Source: Siphonodentalium dalli (Eukaryota > Mollusca > Scaphopoda > Gadilida > Siphonodentaliidae). From it: a stretch of 64,000 nt of DNA. Under the pieces are notes generated by a model. It had not been told where the DNA came from. It saw only the letters and a program-made list of their open reading frames with translations, and did no database searches. The position numbers and the translations under genes are program-made. The stretch spans positions 196,673,887 to 196,737,886 of the forward strand of contig CP136062.1 in NCBI GenBank assembly GCA_032622095.1. The letters run 5' to 3'. Shown piece by piece: positions 60,431 through 64,000 of the stretch (its first letter is position 1; every line of letters starts with the position of its first letter).

Positions 60431-60779
60431 ACAACATTGACAGTTAGAACCAAAGTTGATCCAATGATTGTTGCCATAATTTAAGTTTTCAGTTCTAAAA
60501 ATCCACCTTTTTCGGGGATGTGTGGCCAAGCAGCGTTTTATTTAAACTTTAATCCTTTGAGTTACTGTACACAATTTAAGAGAACTTTGTAGGAGGGCTG
60601 CAATAAGTGTCTGTGACAGTCGGAGGCAAATAAAAATGTGTGTTAAATGTACACTATGGACAGTCGAAGGCAAATAAAAATGTGTGTTAAATGTACACTA
60701 TGGTATATCATACAGACCACATTAACAGTTTTGTCGACATTCTCCCCTATGAAGCAATCGATCTGATCACCAGTTCCCA

Positions 60780-62669
60780 TATGGCAAGCCAAACCGCTAT
60801 TTAATATTAATTTTACTTAAGTAAAATAAAATTACACTTTATTTTACTTAAGTGAAATAATGGTCATTTTTTATTTTACCATGTTTTAACTTAAGTAGAA
60901 TTCTTTTTTACTTTAGTAAAATAAAAAATGACCTTTATTTTACTTAAGTAAAAAAGAATTCTACTTAAGTAAAATAATGCGTTAATTTTACTTAAGTAAA
61001 ATAAATGACATCTATCGATGACCGGTAGATGGTATTTATTTCACTTAAGTGAAATAAAGCGCCCACTAACGGAGTCATCTTGCAAACTAATAATTGCTCC
61101 CTTGGCACGTGCGCCGGTAGTGCTGTTCATGTTCGTGAGAAAGTTATCTCCCGTTGTGTATTATAAATGGCGGATTTCTTCAATTTACTAATAATAGGCC
61201 TAACGTATTTACATAATTATGGCAGATTCAGTCGACTCAATTTCCAGGGTTATACGAGAGACTGATAGAATATTCTCTGAAGGGGATATAGGAGATTTGC
61301 ATCGCACGGAGATCAGATTACGTACCACTCAAAGCTGAGAGTGCTGCAATTTTATGACCTCTTATCTGACATTTGCCTGATGCAGCCTGTTAGCTGTCAT
61401 TATACAGCAGGGTGGCGGTCTATTTCACAGAATACAGTTACAACCATAAATAATTCTATCACAGCCAGAGTATACAAATGTACATGTGATCCTAGATATA
61501 CAACTTTTCCAATACAATGTATGCATGGTGTGTTCATAGTTCACTCTTGAGTAGACCTTTACTCGGTAAACCTATTGTTATATCGGCGATAATCCATATC
61601 AAATATTTTAGCTATACATAGGGTTGTTATCATGCACTCGAGACAAATTAAAGGTAAACGGTCAAAAGCAATTCGGATTAATTGCCATAATGATGATTAA
61701 TGATCTCATCTCACGACACGCATGCAGACCTAAGGCCAACAAAATAAGATTTGTTTTCATTAACTAACCCCCCCCAGCACCCTATGATCTTCATGTTATC
61801 CAGAAAAAAGCACATTATAACTGTGACATTAGAAAGAATATGCATTCGTGTAACTTACGCAAAAATCCGACTAAAATGTTGAAAAGTATGACCTATGCAA
61901 AACACTTCTAACGTGACAACTCGAGGGAACTATAACCAATACATATCGTGCACCCAGTGAGATGTAATACGAGAGCACCTAGAGACTAGAATAAATTCGC
62001 CCACTGCATGTACCAGCACAATAAGCATCAAACAACACAAACGCATCACACATTTGAGCAGTTTTCTCTGATTATTGCGGTGCAGGCAGTGGGTGTGGAA
62101 TGTTTTCAATTTTATTGCATGAGGTTGGTGCTAATCTCATTTTGTCATCTATATATCATAAAACACTCGCTTCCCTTATAACAAGGTCACCTGTGGTTTG
62201 GTGGGATTTGGCGATGGTCTCTAAACTGATTGGGGGGAAATCATTAATAACTCTTAACATCCGGTTGCACTTTATTTTACTTAAGTAAAATAAATGACAT
62301 CTATCGATGACCGGTAGATGGCGTTTATTTCACTTAAGTGAAATAAACCCAAATGTTCATTTATTTTACTTAAGTAAAAAAGAATTTTACTTAAGTTAAA
62401 TAAAAACTGTGTTTTATTTCACTTAAGTAAAATTCTTTTTTACTTAAGTAAAATAAAAAAGGGTGTAACATAATGGTAATTTTATTTCACTTAAGTAAAA
62501 TTAGTGTGCGTTTTAATTTTACTTGAGTAAAATAAAATGTCATTTTATTTTACTTAAGTAAAATAAAACCATATATATAGATGGCGCTTTATTTCACTTA
62601 AGTGAAATAAAATGACACTTTATTTTACTTAAGTAAAATTAATATTAAATAGAGGTTTGGCTTGCCATA
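60780..62669. mobile_element. TIR transposon, 1.89 kb, with ACTTAAGT palindrome clusters
   Basis: Inverted ends TATGGCAAGCCAAACC and GGTTTGGCTTGCCATA, extending through CTATTTAATATTAATTTTAC. A 6-bp direct repeat TTCCCA flanks it (60774-60779 and 62670-62675). Two subterminal clusters (about 60811-61060 and 62270-62640) hold around twenty near-palindromes of the form TTTTACTTAAGTAAAA. A block of about 74 bp with GACATCTATCGATGACCGG recurs in direct orientation in both clusters. No transposase is recognised in the interior. It is inserted in an intron of the macro-domain gene. Confidence 0.88.
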
Positions 62670-62797
62670 TTCCCATACAGAGAAATTTGTCACAATCATT
62701 CTTTATGACACTGTGAACAATGGCTATGCTATTCACCGCCGCATGACAAACCACATGTTTGACGTAGATTCTAATGTTTACTCGGTCTTTTTTTCAG

Positions 62798-63010
62798 GTA
62801 AATTCCAACCAGTTGACACTTCGAGTGAGACATTCAGCTTTGACTTGGGCTCACTAATACTCTATGTAAAGAAGGGTGACATCACATGTGAGAATGCAGA
62901 GGCACTAGTAAACAGTACAAATAAGGAAATGGATTTGAAGAGAGGTGCAGTGTCACAAGCCCTTCTACGTAAATGTGGAAGAGAATTAAGCGACGAATGT
63001 AAAGCCCAGG
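62798..63010 (+). CDS. Macro-domain (PARP-like) gene, first macro exon
   Basis: 213 bases (2+210+1), acceptor TTTTTTTCAG, donor GTAAGT. After a short linker it reads SLILYVKKGDITCENAEALV, then NSTNKEMDLKRGAVSQALL and RKCGRELSDEC. This is the N-terminal half of a macro domain: the strand, GDIT loop, the NxxN motif (NSTN, where NAAN is more common), and the GxV helix. Macro domains bind ADP-ribose or its derivatives. Macro modules with this style of linker occur in PARP14/PARP9-like proteins; the catalytic part, if present, is outside the window. Confidence 0.88.
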
Positions 63011-63360
63011 GTAAGTCAAGACTGGAAATTGCATACCGCCAACACAACTTTTGACTGGCATAAGTGTTTTTCACCCACTTCAATTCTGTGAACCCATGTG
63101 TGTTTTAAGTGTATTAACAAATTTTGAGAGTTAAAGACAAAGCTGTGTTACCCAGCCTTTGATTCACAATGAAAAGAACTGTCACAGAGTGACAACCAGT
63201 AATCATGTTTATTCAAGCCATCTTTTGCCTGAGATCGGTTACAGTGTAGCTATGAGGACAAATTCTGCATGTGTGTCGCACCGGCTAATTCCTAATCGGA
63301 ATAATGAGTATTTAGTAAATAAAGGGAAAAGTGCACTGCTATCTATTGTATTTATTTTAG

Positions 63361-63543
63361 TACCGCAAATGGCAGAGAATGGAATTGCTGTTACGACTGC
63401 TAAAAATCTACCTGGCGTGAGCATATTAATACACATCGATGCACCTGGCACAATCGACAATTGGAAGAAAGCTGTAACCAATTGTCTGAAAGCTGCTTCG
63501 GAGAAAAAAATCAAGACGATTGCATTCCCAGCCTTAGGAACAG
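63361..63543 (+). CDS. Macro-domain (PARP-like) gene, second macro exon
   Basis: 183 bases (2+180+1), acceptor TTTATTTTAG, donor GTAAGT. It continues the macro domain in phase: GIAVTTAKNLPGVSILIHID, then a W-K-K-A helix and IAFPALGTG, the second conserved ADP-ribose-contacting loop. The gene continues past the right window edge; 63544-64000 is intron without other features. Confidence 0.88.
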
Positions 63544-64000
63544 GTAAGTCGACATCTTCCTCTTATTAAAGTGATATTGTGTACTTATTGACCTTCATAA
63601 TATGACATACACTATTAAAGGCCCAATTAATTTTCGAATCACCAGATCAATTATATACAACATATTCCATATTATATACCATTTGAAAGAGAAGCTCCAG
63701 AACATTGTATTATCAATTTATCTGGTCAAATAAACTGTGAACATGTTGTTTTTGCTGACATGTGTTCTGTTATTGCGATCTGGTCTGTACTGCCAGTTTA
63801 TTATTCTCAATGTTAGGGGAGTAACTCTATCTCTTATATGTATATTATGATGCATTCTGAGGTAAATAACGGGGGAATTTAAGTATTGGGGTGAATCTGA
63901 GAATCTTTATCACCTGTTTGACACTCCTAGGACTCAGCTGTTCTGTATTTGGGTGGAATATATATATTTTTGGTACCACTTCCAAATGGTATATAATATG

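Noticed and set aside
61219-61341. 40-codon frame beginning MADSVDSISRV inside the 60.8-62.7 kb transposon
   Set aside because: Too short, no splice partner in phase that I could find, and no recognised transposase motif.

Overview
The window is eukaryotic: coding sequence is in short exons with GT-AG splice sites, long AT-rich introns and dense transposon remains. A BEN-like regulator, a macro-domain (PARP-like) gene, a metazoan-type Copia element, a Jockey/CR1-type LINE and a TNP2/EnSpm-like transposase point to an invertebrate animal, probably marine. Frequent TAGGCCTA octamers and long G or C runs fit an echinoderm, hemichordate, mollusc or brachiopod. I cannot choose among these.

Layout. 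1-7313 is a near-identical tandem array of a 1256-bp unit that runs off the left edge. 7314-13342 is intergenic, with several inverted-repeat (MITE-like) elements. 13343-42412 holds one minus-strand gene, reconstructed from nine clear exons plus two candidate repeat-coding exons. It encodes a conserved N-terminal block (exons at 42.4 and 33.5 kb), an acidic linker exon present twice (31.2 and 19.8 kb) and a BEN-like C-terminus (15.0-13.3 kb). Its introns carry a non-autonomous hAT element with an 8-bp target duplication, a composite hairpin element and a GalEa-type Copia retrotransposon whose 5' LTR is split by a truncated LINE.

The most striking object is at 20506-30184: about 455 copies of a 21-bp unit. 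It lies in one half of an old tandem duplication (19341-30705 versus 30713-32786). The other half has only about four units at the same place (32443-32580). In both halves the block is open on the gene's strand as seven-residue repeats (NKTAENS type), starts after the same plausible acceptor and ends before the same plausible donor. The short copy has exactly the 2+3n+1 phase of the neighbouring exons. I propose that the 21-bp unit was a small coding exon and that one duplicate grew to about 9.7 kb.

42.4-47 kb is a mosaic of inverted-repeat elements (KpnI-site hairpins, a 1.5-kb G-rich TIR element, a 347-bp MITE). 47542-51377 is a decayed TNP2-like transposase gene. 51.9-55.7 kb is diverged satellite-like tandem sequence. 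55.8-59.8 kb holds more TIR elements and mostly unassigned sequence. 59804-63543 carries three plus-strand exons of a macro-domain gene that continues beyond the window. Its first intron holds a 1.89-kb transposon packed with ACTTAAGT palindromes.
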